Assembly (NCBI GenBank): GCA_022821905.1
Contig: JAJECS010000003.1
Location: 1-64,000, forward strand
Direction of reading: 5' to 3'
DNA length: 64,000 nt
From: Chloroflexota bacterium
GTDB taxonomy: Bacteria; Chloroflexota; UBA11872
Under the pieces are notes generated by a model. It was not told where the DNA came from. It was given only the letters and a program-made list of their open reading frames with translations, and searched no databases. This document shows positions 19,176 through 26,963 of the stretch, piece after piece. A program made the translations under genes and the position numbers. Every line of letters starts with the position of its first letter. Position 1 is the first letter of the stretch.

Positions 19176-20702
19176 GTGACTACAACGAGTCCTACTCGCC
19201 AAGAGGTAATCGCCCAATTCAACGAATTAGAAACTCGTGACGACGTCGCTCACCTTCTCGGCATCTCACCACAGCACTTGCGCGCCGTCCTTTTCGGAAC
19301 CAACGGCCGCCAAGCTTACCGACATTTCACCATCCGAAAACGAAGCGGTGCCGATCGACAGATATCTCAACCGCCCCCACCATTACTGTCCCTCCAGAAT
19401 CGGTTGCTTGCACTCCTAACAATCTTGCACATACCACATGACTCTGCGCACGGATACATTCCCGGCCGAAGCATAGTGACGAACGCGTCGTGCCATGTCC
19501 GACAGCACTTGGTCTTGAATTTAGACCTTCAGGACTTCTTTCCTTCAATTCACTTTGGACGAGTGAAGGGCCTGTTCATGGCACACCCTCTGAACCTCGG
19601 AACCGAAGCCGCACTAGCGATGGCCCAACTCTGCTGCGACGACACATCCATTCCACAAGGCGCACCAACGTCACCAATTCTATCCAATATGATCTGTCGT
19701 CGTCTTGACCGTGAACTTACCAGATTAGCCGACGATCACAATTGCATCTACACTAGATACGCCGATGACCTGACGTTTTCCACACACATGGTACAGTTCC
19801 CGGCCGCTATAGCCAAATGCACCAAAGATAATGAATCGAGCATCAACGTCGTATTGGGAAAAAACCTGACAAGCATCATTGAACACAATTCGTTTCATAT
19901 AAACCGCAGCAAAATCCGCGTTTCATTGCATAGCAATCGGCAAACTGTTACTGGATTGATAGTCAATGATACGGTTAGCATACCCAAAGAATGGTGGCGG
20001 GACTTAAGGGCAATGGTGCATGCCGTCAAAACATATGGCATCCAGAACTCTTCAAAGGTCTGGGCCGAGAGATTCGATACAAGATCACGGGCCGGTGAAT
20101 CACCGGCTTTAGATGCGGTCATTAATGGCAAATTGATGTTCGCTCGAATGGTATCAGGTTCGGAGCATCCCAAGTATATTCGATATGCAAGATCGTGGCT
20201 TGATGCTGGAGGTGATTTCGTGGACGACACCATTCGAAAGGATCTATCGAGATTGGACAACTTAGTGAGCAGAAACGAATCTTCATACAAGTACGACTTG
20301 GCGATTTCATTCGCCAGCGAGCAGGAAGATCGTGTCTATGCCTTCTTCAATGCATTTGAAGAGGCCGGACTTAGAGTATTCTTTGCTCCGGAACTACAGC
20401 GTCGTGGCCAATTCTTCGGCAGGGATTTGCCTGATGAACTCAAGAGGGCGTTCCAGTCCGAGTCACGATGGTGCGTAGTTTTTGCATCTAATGAGTATGT
20501 CAGCAAAAACTGGGCTGGTTTCGAAAGGCAGATCATAGTCGACTCGTTTATCCAACGGGGCAACCGCGACTACGTTCTCCCAATTAAATTTGATGATGTC
20601 AAGATCGATGGACTACCCGACAGCCTCGGGCACATGAGTCCTGCTGATGGCGATGACAAGCACCTCGCCGGTGTAGTCGTCAGTCGTGTGAGGCAAGAAT
20701 GA
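19176..20702 (+). CDS. retron reverse transcriptase fused to a C-terminal TIR domain
   Basis: A 508-residue two-domain protein. Residues about 1-310 are a retron-type RT: fingers motif near 52-62, region X NASCH (103-107, the NAxxH hallmark), catalytic LNLDLQDFFPS with D117, QGAPTSPILSN (161-171), YADD (195-198) and the region Y triplet VTG (258-260). Residues about 371-508 form a TIR domain: YDLAISFASEQEDRV, GLRVFFAP, RWCVVFASNEYVSKNW, with candidate catalytic E450. TIR-associated retrons have been reported as anti-phage systems; the RT makes msDNA that holds the toxic NAD-cleaving effector in check, so that role is expected here. The start is GTG 19176; a TTG at 19104 lies inside the ncRNA and is rejected. 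The gene is visibly AT-richer than its neighbours. Confidence 0.9.
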   Translation: MTTTSPTRQEVIAQFNELETRDDVAHLLGISPQHLRAVLFGTNGRQAYRHFTIRKRSGADRQISQPPPPLLSLQNRLLALLTILHIPHDSAHGYIPGRSIVTNASCHVRQHLVLNLDLQDFFPSIHFGRVKGLFMAHPLNLGTEAALAMAQLCCDDTSIPQGAPTSPILSNMICRRLDRELTRLADDHNCIYTRYADDLTFSTHMVQFPAAIAKCTKDNESSINVVLGKNLTSIIEHNSFHINRSKIRVSLHSNRQTVTGLIVNDTVSIPKEWWRDLRAMVHAVKTYGIQNSSKVWAERFDTRSRAGESPALDAVINGKLMFARMVSGSEHPKYIRYARSWLDAGGDFVDDTIRKDLSRLDNLVSRNESSYKYDLAISFASEQEDRVYAFFNAFEEAGLRVFFAPELQRRGQFFGRDLPDELKRAFQSESRWCVVFASNEYVSKNWAGFERQIIVDSFIQRGNRDYVLPIKFDDVKIDGLPDSLGHMSPADGDDKHLAGVVVSRVRQE

Positions 20703-20748
20703 TTACGGCTTTCGGGCTCCACGCTGGACGCAGCGTCGGCCACCGGAC

Positions 20749-20799
20749 CTGGAATCCGGCTCCGTATCGAGTACGGAGCCGGCTGTCCGCCGGAATGAC
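20749..20799 (+). repeat. long-form (51-nt) palindromic repeat arm
   Basis: Starts CTGGAATCCGGC and ends GCCGGAATGAC, as the 27-base arms do, but is lengthened to 51 bases by an internal palindrome reading CCGTATCGAGTACGG. It is the same length as, and aligns along its whole length with, the reverse complement of the left arm at 5063-5113. This copy has no adjacent partner arm at the 27-base spacing. Confidence 0.75.
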
Positions 20800-20862
20800 G
20801 GATCGGTGTTGGCAGGAACAACTGACGAGCATGGCGGTTCCCGGAAGTCCTGGGAGTCTCTC

Positions 20863-20943
20863 GTCACCCCGGCGAAGGCCGGGGTCCAGATCCGTCCGAC
20901 ACATCCGAGACCCCGACTGGATTCCGGCCTTCGCCGGAATGAC
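20863..20943. repeat. composite palindromic repeat, short-arm/short-arm form
   Basis: Left arm 20863-20889 (GTCACCCCGGCGAAGG...) and right arm 20917-20943 (CTGGATTCCGGC...GGAATGAC) are 27-base inverted copies separated by exactly 27 bases. The spacer contains TCCGTCCGACAC, close to the TCCGCCCGACAC of the 5063-5167 element. Each arm is itself a hairpin (CCGGC/GCCGG), so the unit can fold into a cruciform or double hairpin, like a REP doublet or a tiny MITE. Confidence 0.8.
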
Positions 20944-20974
20944 GGATGGAGATGAGGCGACGGGGCGAGAGATC

Positions 20975-21006
20975 CCGTTGTGGTTCGACAAGCTCACCAC
21001 GAACGG
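20975..21006. repeat. dispersed-type palindrome (GTTCGACAAGCTCACCACGAAC class)
   Basis: A 32-base imperfect palindrome: CCGTTGTGGT on the left pairs with ACCACGAACGG on the right with one bulge, around TCGACAAGCTC. I recognise the core TTCGACAAGCTCACCACGAA as a sequence that recurs between genes of many GC-rich bacteria. A single copy is seen in this window. Confidence 0.55.
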
Positions 21007-21180
21007 GGAGGGGCCTCGCGATCGGCGGGGAGGCAGCTCGCCTCGACCGGCCTGGAGACTCGCCACGAACGGGCGGGCTGGGTTCGACGGACGGGCCGCC
21101 GATGCTTCACCTCCGCAACGGTTTGTTGGTATCGTCTAGACACCGTTTGAGGCTGCTGGAGCGACGCGAGGAGCGAGCAG

Positions 21181-21621
21181 ATGGCGAAGATGATTCCGAT
21201 GATTGGATCAAGCGAAGCCGGACCGCTGGGGGCGATGCACCTGCCGCGACTGTGGCTGAAAGTTTCGCTTTCGGCCGCCGGCCAGTTGAACGACGAGTAC
21301 GACGCCTGCGGCGCCGGGTTCGATCAGATGGTGCTGGACGGCCTGGGGGTCGACCGCGACGCGGCGGTGGACTTCATTTCGAGCAGCCGGCCGACGTATC
21401 CGCAGTTCGAGCAGTGGGTCGTGGACCAGAACGGCGGCAGCATCGACCAGTCGGTGATCGACGCCTCGAACGCGGCGATTGCGGGCTACGAGCACGGCGA
21501 CGACATCGTGGCGGCAATTTCCGAGGGCGCCGGGACCAACGCGGACCACGCCATCAAGGACGCCGTCACGCTGAACGCGCTCGAGGACTGGAGCGACTTC
21601 CACGCGTCCCTGAGCGGATAA
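21181..21621 (+). CDS. DUF5069-like protein
   Basis: A 146-residue cytoplasmic protein of unknown function. The pattern GPLGAMHLPRLWLKVSLSAAG followed by FDQMVLDGLGVDRDAAVDFI and RPTYPQFEQWV resembles DUF5069 proteins, which have a conserved LPR segment near the N-terminus. A good ribosome site (GAGGAG) precedes the ATG. The gene is codirectional with the dehydrogenase gene 83 bases downstream; a functional link is not established. Confidence 0.6.
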   Translation: MAKMIPMIGSSEAGPLGAMHLPRLWLKVSLSAAGQLNDEYDACGAGFDQMVLDGLGVDRDAAVDFISSSRPTYPQFEQWVVDQNGGSIDQSVIDASNAAIAGYEHGDDIVAAISEGAGTNADHAIKDAVTLNALEDWSDFHASLSG

Positions 21622-21704
21622 GCGTTCAACCAGCGACGAAAGACGGGGTGCGGGCAGTCCTTGGCGGCTTGTCCGTACCCCGCATCACTTAAAGGGGTCT
21701 AGCG

Positions 21705-22595
21705 ATGGCGGACACGGCGCAGCGGATTGGGTTTGTGGGCGTGGGGCGCATGGGCGCCAACATGGCGCGCCACCTGAACGACGAGGGCTATACGGTTTCC
21801 GCCGTATACGACTCGCAGCGCGGGCTGGCCGAGTCGCTGGCCGGCGAGCTTGGGTGCGAGGCCCCGGAATCACTTGCCGGCGTGACGGCGGCATCCGACG
21901 TCATTATCACCGTGGTCACCGACGACGCCTCCATGGGAGAGATCTTCAGCGCGAGCGGCGACAGCCTGCTCACCGGCGCGGACGGCCGAGTCTTCATCAA
22001 TTGCGCCACCATCACGCCACAGGTCCACGTGGACGTCGAAGCGCTGGCGGAGGGCGCCGGCGCCAGCAGCCTGGAAGCCTGCATGGCCAGCAGCATCACG
22101 CAGGCGCGGGACGGCACCCTTTATCTGATGTGCGGCGGGCGAGAAGCGGTCTACCAGCAGGTCGAGCCGTTACTGGAGACCCTGAGCATCTCGCGTCGCT
22201 ACATCGGACCCGCGGGCACGGCGGCGCAGGTGAAGGCGCTGGTCAACATGGTGATGAACATCAACACCGCCGGGCTGGCCGAGGGCCTGGGCCTTGGGTC
22301 CGCGCTGGGTCTGGACCTGGACGTACTCCAGGAGGTGTTCTCGCAGACGGGCGCCAACTCGCGCGTGCTCGAAACCGACGGCGAGGACATGGTCATCCGC
22401 GACCACGAGACGTACTTCTCGTCGTCGCACGCGGCCAAGGACTCGGGCATCGCCCTGTCGCTGGCCGACGACGCGGGTCTGGACCTGCCGCTGGCCAAGG
22501 CAACGAAAGCGCAGTACGACAAGATGATTGCCGTCGGCAAGGGTGAGCTGGACAAGTCGGGCGTGGCGGAGCTGACGTTCCCCGGGCGAAACTGA
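21705..22595 (+). CDS. NAD(P)-dependent beta-hydroxyacid dehydrogenase (3-hydroxyisobutyrate dehydrogenase family)
   Basis: A 296-residue oxidoreductase. The N-terminal Rossmann motif is GFVGVGRMGANMARHL, the substrate-binding region includes SSLEACMASSITQARDGTL, and the catalytic-lysine helix is GTAAQVKALVNMVMN. Family enzymes oxidise 3-hydroxyisobutyrate, tartronate semialdehyde or similar beta-hydroxyacids; which one applies is not determinable. The canonical substrate motif (DAPVSGG type) is altered to EACMASS, so the substrate may differ from well-studied members. AAAGGGG upstream of ATG 21705 is a good ribosome site. Confidence 0.88.
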   Translation: MADTAQRIGFVGVGRMGANMARHLNDEGYTVSAVYDSQRGLAESLAGELGCEAPESLAGVTAASDVIITVVTDDASMGEIFSASGDSLLTGADGRVFINCATITPQVHVDVEALAEGAGASSLEACMASSITQARDGTLYLMCGGREAVYQQVEPLLETLSISRRYIGPAGTAAQVKALVNMVMNINTAGLAEGLGLGSALGLDLDVLQEVFSQTGANSRVLETDGEDMVIRDHETYFSSSHAAKDSGIALSLADDAGLDLPLAKATKAQYDKMIAVGKGELDKSGVAELTFPGRN

Positions 22596-22633
22596 GCTCG
22601 CGGGCGCGCCGCCGTTCGCAGGAGGACTGCCGC

Positions 22634-23026
22634 GTGCCCATCGTGCGCATCGCCGACCAGCCGGAGGCTGCGTGGCGGCCGGGACAGACCCTGCGCCAGG
22701 TGATTGACTCGGCGCAGGGCTCGAGGTCGCTGTCCATGCAGCACTTCACGGTGGAGCCGGGGGCCAAGACGCCGCTCCACCGGCACGACGTGGACGAGGC
22801 GCTGCTGCCGCTGAGCGGGCAAATCAGTGTGTATCTCGACGACGCGTGGCACGCGGTGGGGCCGGGAGAGGTGTGCGTGTTTCCGGCGGGCACGCCGCAC
22901 GGCTTCACCGGCGCCGGTGACGAACCGGCGGCGATTCTGACCGTGTTCCCCGTGCCCGACGCCCTCACGGACGTGCACACCACCTATCTCGAAGGCGAGC
23001 CGCCGATTCCCTGGTCGGAACCCTAG
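22634..23026 (+). CDS. cupin domain protein
   Basis: A 130-residue single-domain cupin. The first cupin motif is KTPLHRHDVDEALLPLSG with metal-binding histidines and glutamate; the second is FPAGTPHGFTG. Small cupins of this type act as metal-dependent enzymes, isomerases or sensors; none is implied specifically. The GTG start at 22634 is supported by AGGAGG at 22619-22624. It follows the dehydrogenase by 38 bases and may be in the same transcript. Confidence 0.85.
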   Translation: MPIVRIADQPEAAWRPGQTLRQVIDSAQGSRSLSMQHFTVEPGAKTPLHRHDVDEALLPLSGQISVYLDDAWHAVGPGEVCVFPAGTPHGFTGAGDEPAAILTVFPVPDALTDVHTTYLEGEPPIPWSEP

Positions 23027-23202
23027 AGGGATCGGAAATCCAGCGACGTTTCTCGTTGGCGGCGCCGTTCCAATCAAGGTCGGACGGTGTCGCGAGTTTG
23101 CCTAGCGGCCGAGACCGCTCCTACACTTCCGAGTCGAAGTTGTATTTGCGCTCCTACGCGCGCGGGCGGGCCTGGATGGTCTTGGTCCGAGGAGGGATTC
23201 TC

Positions 23203-24381
23203 GTGAGCATCTTTTCGTGGAAACGTACCGCGGCCTTGGGTTTGCTGGCCATGCTCGTGGTGGCCGCCGTGGGTTGCGGTGAAGCCGAGCCCGAAGCCCC
23301 ATTCCGGATCGGCGTGATGGAGTCCGTCACCGGTCCGGGCGAGACCTACGGCACCGTTGCGGTGCAGTCCAAGGAAATGGCCGTGGCCGAGATCAACGCC
23401 GCGGGCGGCATCAACGGGCGCATGCTCGAGCTGGTCGTCGAAGACTCGAAGTGCAGCGCCCAGGACGCCATCACCGCCTACACCAAGCTCACCGACGTTG
23501 ACGGAGTGAAAATCATCCTTGGCACCTCGTGCAGCGGGGCCATGCTGGGCGCCGCGCCCCTGGCCGAAGCGGACGGCGTCGTCATGTTCTCCGGATTGGC
23601 GACCAACCCGGACATCGCCGAGGCGGGCGACTACATCTTCCGCACCTCATTGAGCGACGCCACCGTGGGCGTCGACACGGGCAACGTGCTCTGGGCCGAC
23701 GGGATCCGCAAGCTGGCGACCATCAGCGAGTCGACCGACTACGCCGAGGGAGTCCGGCGGACCACGGCTGAGCACTTCCAGAGTCTGGGCGGTGAGATCG
23801 TGGGTGAGGAGCGCTACGCGTCCGACACGACCGACTTCCGCACCCAGCTGGAGAAGCTGCTCGGCGCGAACCCGGACGCCGTGCACATCGCCGCCCAATC
23901 GGAGTTCACCGGCGGAACCATCATCAAGCAGCTCCGAGAGCTGGGCTATGACGGTCCGATCTACGCCGACGTGGTGCCGATCGGGACGACCGCCCTGGAG
24001 ATCGCCGGTGACGCCGCGACGGGCGTGAAGGCCATCACCCCGGACCTCGATCCGGCCAATGCCAAGGCGCAGGAAGTCCTGGCGAACTTCAAGGATCGCT
24101 ACGACTACGTCACGCTGCCCTGGTTCCTGGGCTCGGCCTATGACAACGTCTACATCGCCGCCGAGTGCCTCAAGAAGACCGGCGACGACCAGGACGCCGA
24201 CGGATTCCGTGACTGCCTGTACGAGATCACCTGGAGCGGGACGATCGGCGACAACTACAGCTTCGACGAGAAGGGTGAGGTGGTCGGTCTCTCCAATGCA
24301 GTGCTGGAGGTGCTGCCGACCGCCGAGCGAACCGAGGAAAACGGAGGCTACAAGGTCCTGGGCGCCGCGCCGACCGGGTGA
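23203..24381 (+). CDS. livK: branched-chain amino acid-type ABC solute-binding lipoprotein
   Basis: A 392-residue periplasmic-binding lipoprotein. The N-terminus is a lipoprotein signal (AALGLLAMLVVAAVGCGE) with the lipidated cysteine in AAVGC. The mature part is a Leu/Ile/Val-binding type I fold: FRIGVMESVTGPGETYG, INAAGGINGRMLELVVEDSK and the later FLGSAYDNVYIAAEC. It should bind amino acids or another small carboxylate for the membrane complex encoded downstream. The GTG at 23203 is fixed by the ribosome site GAGGAGGG at 23189-23196 and by the signal peptide; the frame is open further upstream. First gene of the liv-type operon. Confidence 0.9.
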   Translation: MSIFSWKRTAALGLLAMLVVAAVGCGEAEPEAPFRIGVMESVTGPGETYGTVAVQSKEMAVAEINAAGGINGRMLELVVEDSKCSAQDAITAYTKLTDVDGVKIILGTSCSGAMLGAAPLAEADGVVMFSGLATNPDIAEAGDYIFRTSLSDATVGVDTGNVLWADGIRKLATISESTDYAEGVRRTTAEHFQSLGGEIVGEERYASDTTDFRTQLEKLLGANPDAVHIAAQSEFTGGTIIKQLRELGYDGPIYADVVPIGTTALEIAGDAATGVKAITPDLDPANAKAQEVLANFKDRYDYVTLPWFLGSAYDNVYIAAECLKKTGDDQDADGFRDCLYEITWSGTIGDNYSFDEKGEVVGLSNAVLEVLPTAERTEENGGYKVLGAAPTG

Positions 24382-24409
24382 GCCTACCCGCTTCTATTGT
24401 TTTTTGGTG

Positions 24410-24436
24410 GGGGGGCCGTTTTTGGCGGGGCCCCCC
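24410..24436 (+). terminator. GC-rich hairpin between the binding protein and permease genes
   Basis: An 8-bp stem, GGGGGGCC (24410-24417) with GGCCCCCC (24429-24436), around an 11-base loop. It has a T-rich stretch before rather than after it, so it is not a standard plus-strand terminator. Between a solute-binding protein and its permeases such a hairpin can stabilise the upstream mRNA or attenuate downstream expression. Confidence 0.4.
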
Positions 24437-24520
24437 GACGGTCGCGTCGGCTAGACCAGTGAGCCGTTCGCAGTCCGCATCCTGGTCGCTCCGGAGCCCG
24501 GACGCGCGTCCGTTCGTGCC

Positions 24521-25903
24521 ATGAGCCTGGCGCGGATCAAGGAAGTCCCGCTCGTCCTGCTGCTGCGCTTCCGCGAGCACCACAGTCGCGCGCTGGCGAC
24601 GGTGCTGACCACGGCGGTGATCGCCTACGTCGGCTGGAAGATCGTCCAATCGCCCGAACAGGCGTTGCAGTTCGCATTCAACGGCCTGCCCGTTGGCGCC
24701 GTGTACGCCCTGCTGGCCCTGGGTTTCACGCTCGTCTACAGCACGGTCTGGTTCTTCGACCTCTACTACGGCGCGGCCGCCGCGCTGGGCGCCTACGGCG
24801 TCTTCTATCTGCGATCACAGGACTTTCTGGGCGGTCGCTACGACGTCAACAACCACTTCGTCAATATCGTCTTCGCGGCCGTGGTTGCCGGGGTCGTCGC
24901 ATGGGCGCTCCACGAGAACTTCCACAGCCGTCTTCGGAGCCGCTTCCACCCGAACTTGCCGCTCGCCCTTGGAGTCCTGCTGTCCGGGGCGGTTGGGATC
25001 TACGTGTGGCTGGTGCTTGCCAATCCAAGCCAACTGAACGCCATGCTCAGCCCCCTGATCGGCGTCATGGTCATGGCGGCGGCCGCGTGGGTGCTGCATC
25101 GGGCCTGGCGGCGCCTGTCCCTCACCACAAGCCTCGCACCGATTCTTGCGATTGCCCCGGCCGCGGCGCTGGGCGCCTATTGCGGCTTCCTGGTCGCCAC
25201 CACTCCGGAATCAAGCCTCTACCTGAGCTGGGGCGTTTCCTGCGTGCTGGCGGGAGCCGTGAGCCTGGCTCTCTACCGGGGCCTCTACGTCTACATGCGC
25301 CTCAGAGCCAAGTCGCCGCTGATCATGCTCGTCGCCTCGCTCGGAATCTTGCTGGCAATCACCGCCATCATCACCATCGTGTTTCGCGCCGCGCCGCGCC
25401 CGCTGCCGGACGCCTTCGGCAGCGACGTGTGGACGGTTGCCGGAGCCAACATCAAGGCATTCAACGTCTTCGCGATCGGTGTGGCGCTCGCGGGCTTTGC
25501 CGGCCTGCTGCTGCTCCTCAAGAAGACGGCCTTCGGCACCGCGGTCCGGGCCATCGGGGACGACGAAGAGGTGTCGAAGGTGGTGGGCATCAACACCACG
25601 GTTGTAATCGCCGTGGTGTTCTTCATCGGCGCGGTGTTCGCCGCCCTGGCCGGAATCCTCAGCGGCCACGACACCGCCATTCAGCCTCGGATGGGGCTCC
25701 TGCTTCTGCTGAAGGGATGGATCGCGTCGGTCATCGGCGGCATCGGGAATCTGCATGGCGCGATCATCGGCGGATTCGCCCTGGGCATGATCGAGCAGTT
25801 CGGCATCTGGGACCTGGCCGGCGAGTGGAAGGACGTCATTTCGTTCGTGGTCCTCATCATCTTCTTGTCGTTCTGGCCCCAGGGCCTCTTGCCGCGGAGA
25901 TAG
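24521..25903 (+). CDS. livH: branched-chain amino acid-type ABC permease, LivH-like, with an internal insertion
   Basis: A 460-residue inner-membrane permease, clearly longer than the usual roughly 290-310. The N-terminal LPVGAVYALLALGFTLVYSTV and the C-terminal FGTAVRAIGDDEEVSKVVGINTT, the coupling segment of the family, are intact. The added length is a hydrophobic stretch between about residues 105 and 240, apparently extra membrane helices with charged loops before LRAKSPLIMLVASLGILLA. The protein pairs with LivM in the membrane. ATG 24521 follows 139 bases after the binding-protein gene. Confidence 0.88.
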   Translation: MSLARIKEVPLVLLLRFREHHSRALATVLTTAVIAYVGWKIVQSPEQALQFAFNGLPVGAVYALLALGFTLVYSTVWFFDLYYGAAAALGAYGVFYLRSQDFLGGRYDVNNHFVNIVFAAVVAGVVAWALHENFHSRLRSRFHPNLPLALGVLLSGAVGIYVWLVLANPSQLNAMLSPLIGVMVMAAAAWVLHRAWRRLSLTTSLAPILAIAPAAALGAYCGFLVATTPESSLYLSWGVSCVLAGAVSLALYRGLYVYMRLRAKSPLIMLVASLGILLAITAIITIVFRAAPRPLPDAFGSDVWTVAGANIKAFNVFAIGVALAGFAGLLLLLKKTAFGTAVRAIGDDEEVSKVVGINTTVVIAVVFFIGAVFAALAGILSGHDTAIQPRMGLLLLLKGWIASVIGGIGNLHGAIIGGFALGMIEQFGIWDLAGEWKDVISFVVLIIFLSFWPQGLLPRR

Positions 25904-25907
25904 CGCC

Positions 25908-26963
25908 GTGGCACTGAGTACCCAGGCCATCGGAAAGCTCGTACGACGCACACGCGATCTGAGGCAGCGCCCGCGATTCGCCAGGGGAAACATCGAGCTG
26001 TGGGCAAACCTGATCATTCTTTCCTGGTCGGCGGCGTTCATGCTGTGGCAGGGCGTCGGCTTTGCCATACAGGTGAGCACGTTCTTCGCCATCTGGGCAA
26101 TCTTGGCGGTCAGCTTGAACCTGGTGGTGGGATATACCGGTCTGCTGTCCGTGGGGCATATCGGGTTTTTCGGGATCGGGGCCTACGCGATGGCGATTCT
26201 CAGCTCCGACGCCTCGTACGAGCAGCTGCGCACCGAGGCCATTCCGACCTTCGGCTGGCCCTTCTTTGCCGCGCTGCCGGTCAGCGTGGTCCTGGCCGGG
26301 TTGGTGGCCGTCGTCGTGGGCATTGCCTTCAACCGGTTTCGAGACGACATCTACGTGCTCGTCTCCTTCGGATTCGCCGTCATCGCATTCAACATCTTCT
26401 TGAATTGGCGCGCGCTCACCCGGGGCGCCTTCGGCATCCACGAGATCGCCCGGCCCGAGATCGGTGGATGGACGGTCAACGGCACGTTTGAGTACCTGAT
26501 TCTGGTCCTCGTGTTCCTGGCGATTGTGGTGCTGATCTCGTGGTTCATCGTGACCTCATCGTTCGGACGGGTGCTCACCGCCATCCGCGAGGACGAGCAG
26601 GCCATCGAAGTCTTCGGCTACCAGACCGCCCACTACAAGCTCGCCATCTGGGTCATCTCGGCCATGATGGCGGGCCTGGCGGGCGCGCTGTTCGCCAGCA
26701 AGACCAGCTTCATCGATCCCAACTCCTTCGTCCTGCTGGAGTCGATCCTCCTGGTGTCCATCGTCATCCTGGGCGGGCTGGCCACGATCTGGGGATCGCT
26801 GCTTGGGGCGATGGCCTTCGTCATGCTTGAAGAAGGGATGCGCTTCGTGCCATTTCTGCCCGCCGAACACATCGGTCAGGCCCGGCAGGTCGTGCTCGGC
26901 ATCCTGCTGGTGGTGCTCATGCTCTTTCGGCCGCAAGGCCTGGTCGGGAAATTCCGGCTATGA
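25908..26963 (+). CDS. livM: branched-chain amino acid-type ABC permease, LivM-like
   Basis: A 351-residue membrane protein, normal LivM length. AVSLNLVVGYTGLLSVGHIGFFGIGAYA is the family signature in the first half; FGRVLTAIREDEQAIEVFGY is the ATPase-coupling loop and GLAGALFASKTSFIDPNSF follows. It starts with GTG 4 bases after the livH stop, and its end overlaps livG by four bases (ATGA). It forms the translocation pore together with LivH. Confidence 0.92.
   Translation: MALSTQAIGKLVRRTRDLRQRPRFARGNIELWANLIILSWSAAFMLWQGVGFAIQVSTFFAIWAILAVSLNLVVGYTGLLSVGHIGFFGIGAYAMAILSSDASYEQLRTEAIPTFGWPFFAALPVSVVLAGLVAVVVGIAFNRFRDDIYVLVSFGFAVIAFNIFLNWRALTRGAFGIHEIARPEIGGWTVNGTFEYLILVLVFLAIVVLISWFIVTSSFGRVLTAIREDEQAIEVFGYQTAHYKLAIWVISAMMAGLAGALFASKTSFIDPNSFVLLESILLVSIVILGGLATIWGSLLGAMAFVMLEEGMRFVPFLPAEHIGQARQVVLGILLVVLMLFRPQGLVGKFRL

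Larger units (their letters stand above)
20703..21180. other. repeat-rich intergenic region, no gene seen
   Basis: A 478-base gap between the retron and the DUF5069-like gene. It contains a long-form palindromic arm (20749-20799), a complete short-arm composite element (20863-20943) and another palindrome (20975-21006), all listed separately. The remainder shows no coding signal. A GAGGAG ribosome site at its right end serves the next gene. Confidence 0.65.

Noticed and set aside
19176..20702. RT considered as group II intron maturase or diversity-generating retroelement
   Set aside because: There is no intron RNA domain or maturase/endonuclease domain, and no template/variable repeat pair was seen; NAxxH and VTG motifs point to a retron.
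24410..24436. Hairpin as a standard Rho-independent terminator
   Set aside because: No T-run follows the stem on the plus strand; kept only as a low-confidence attenuator or stabiliser.
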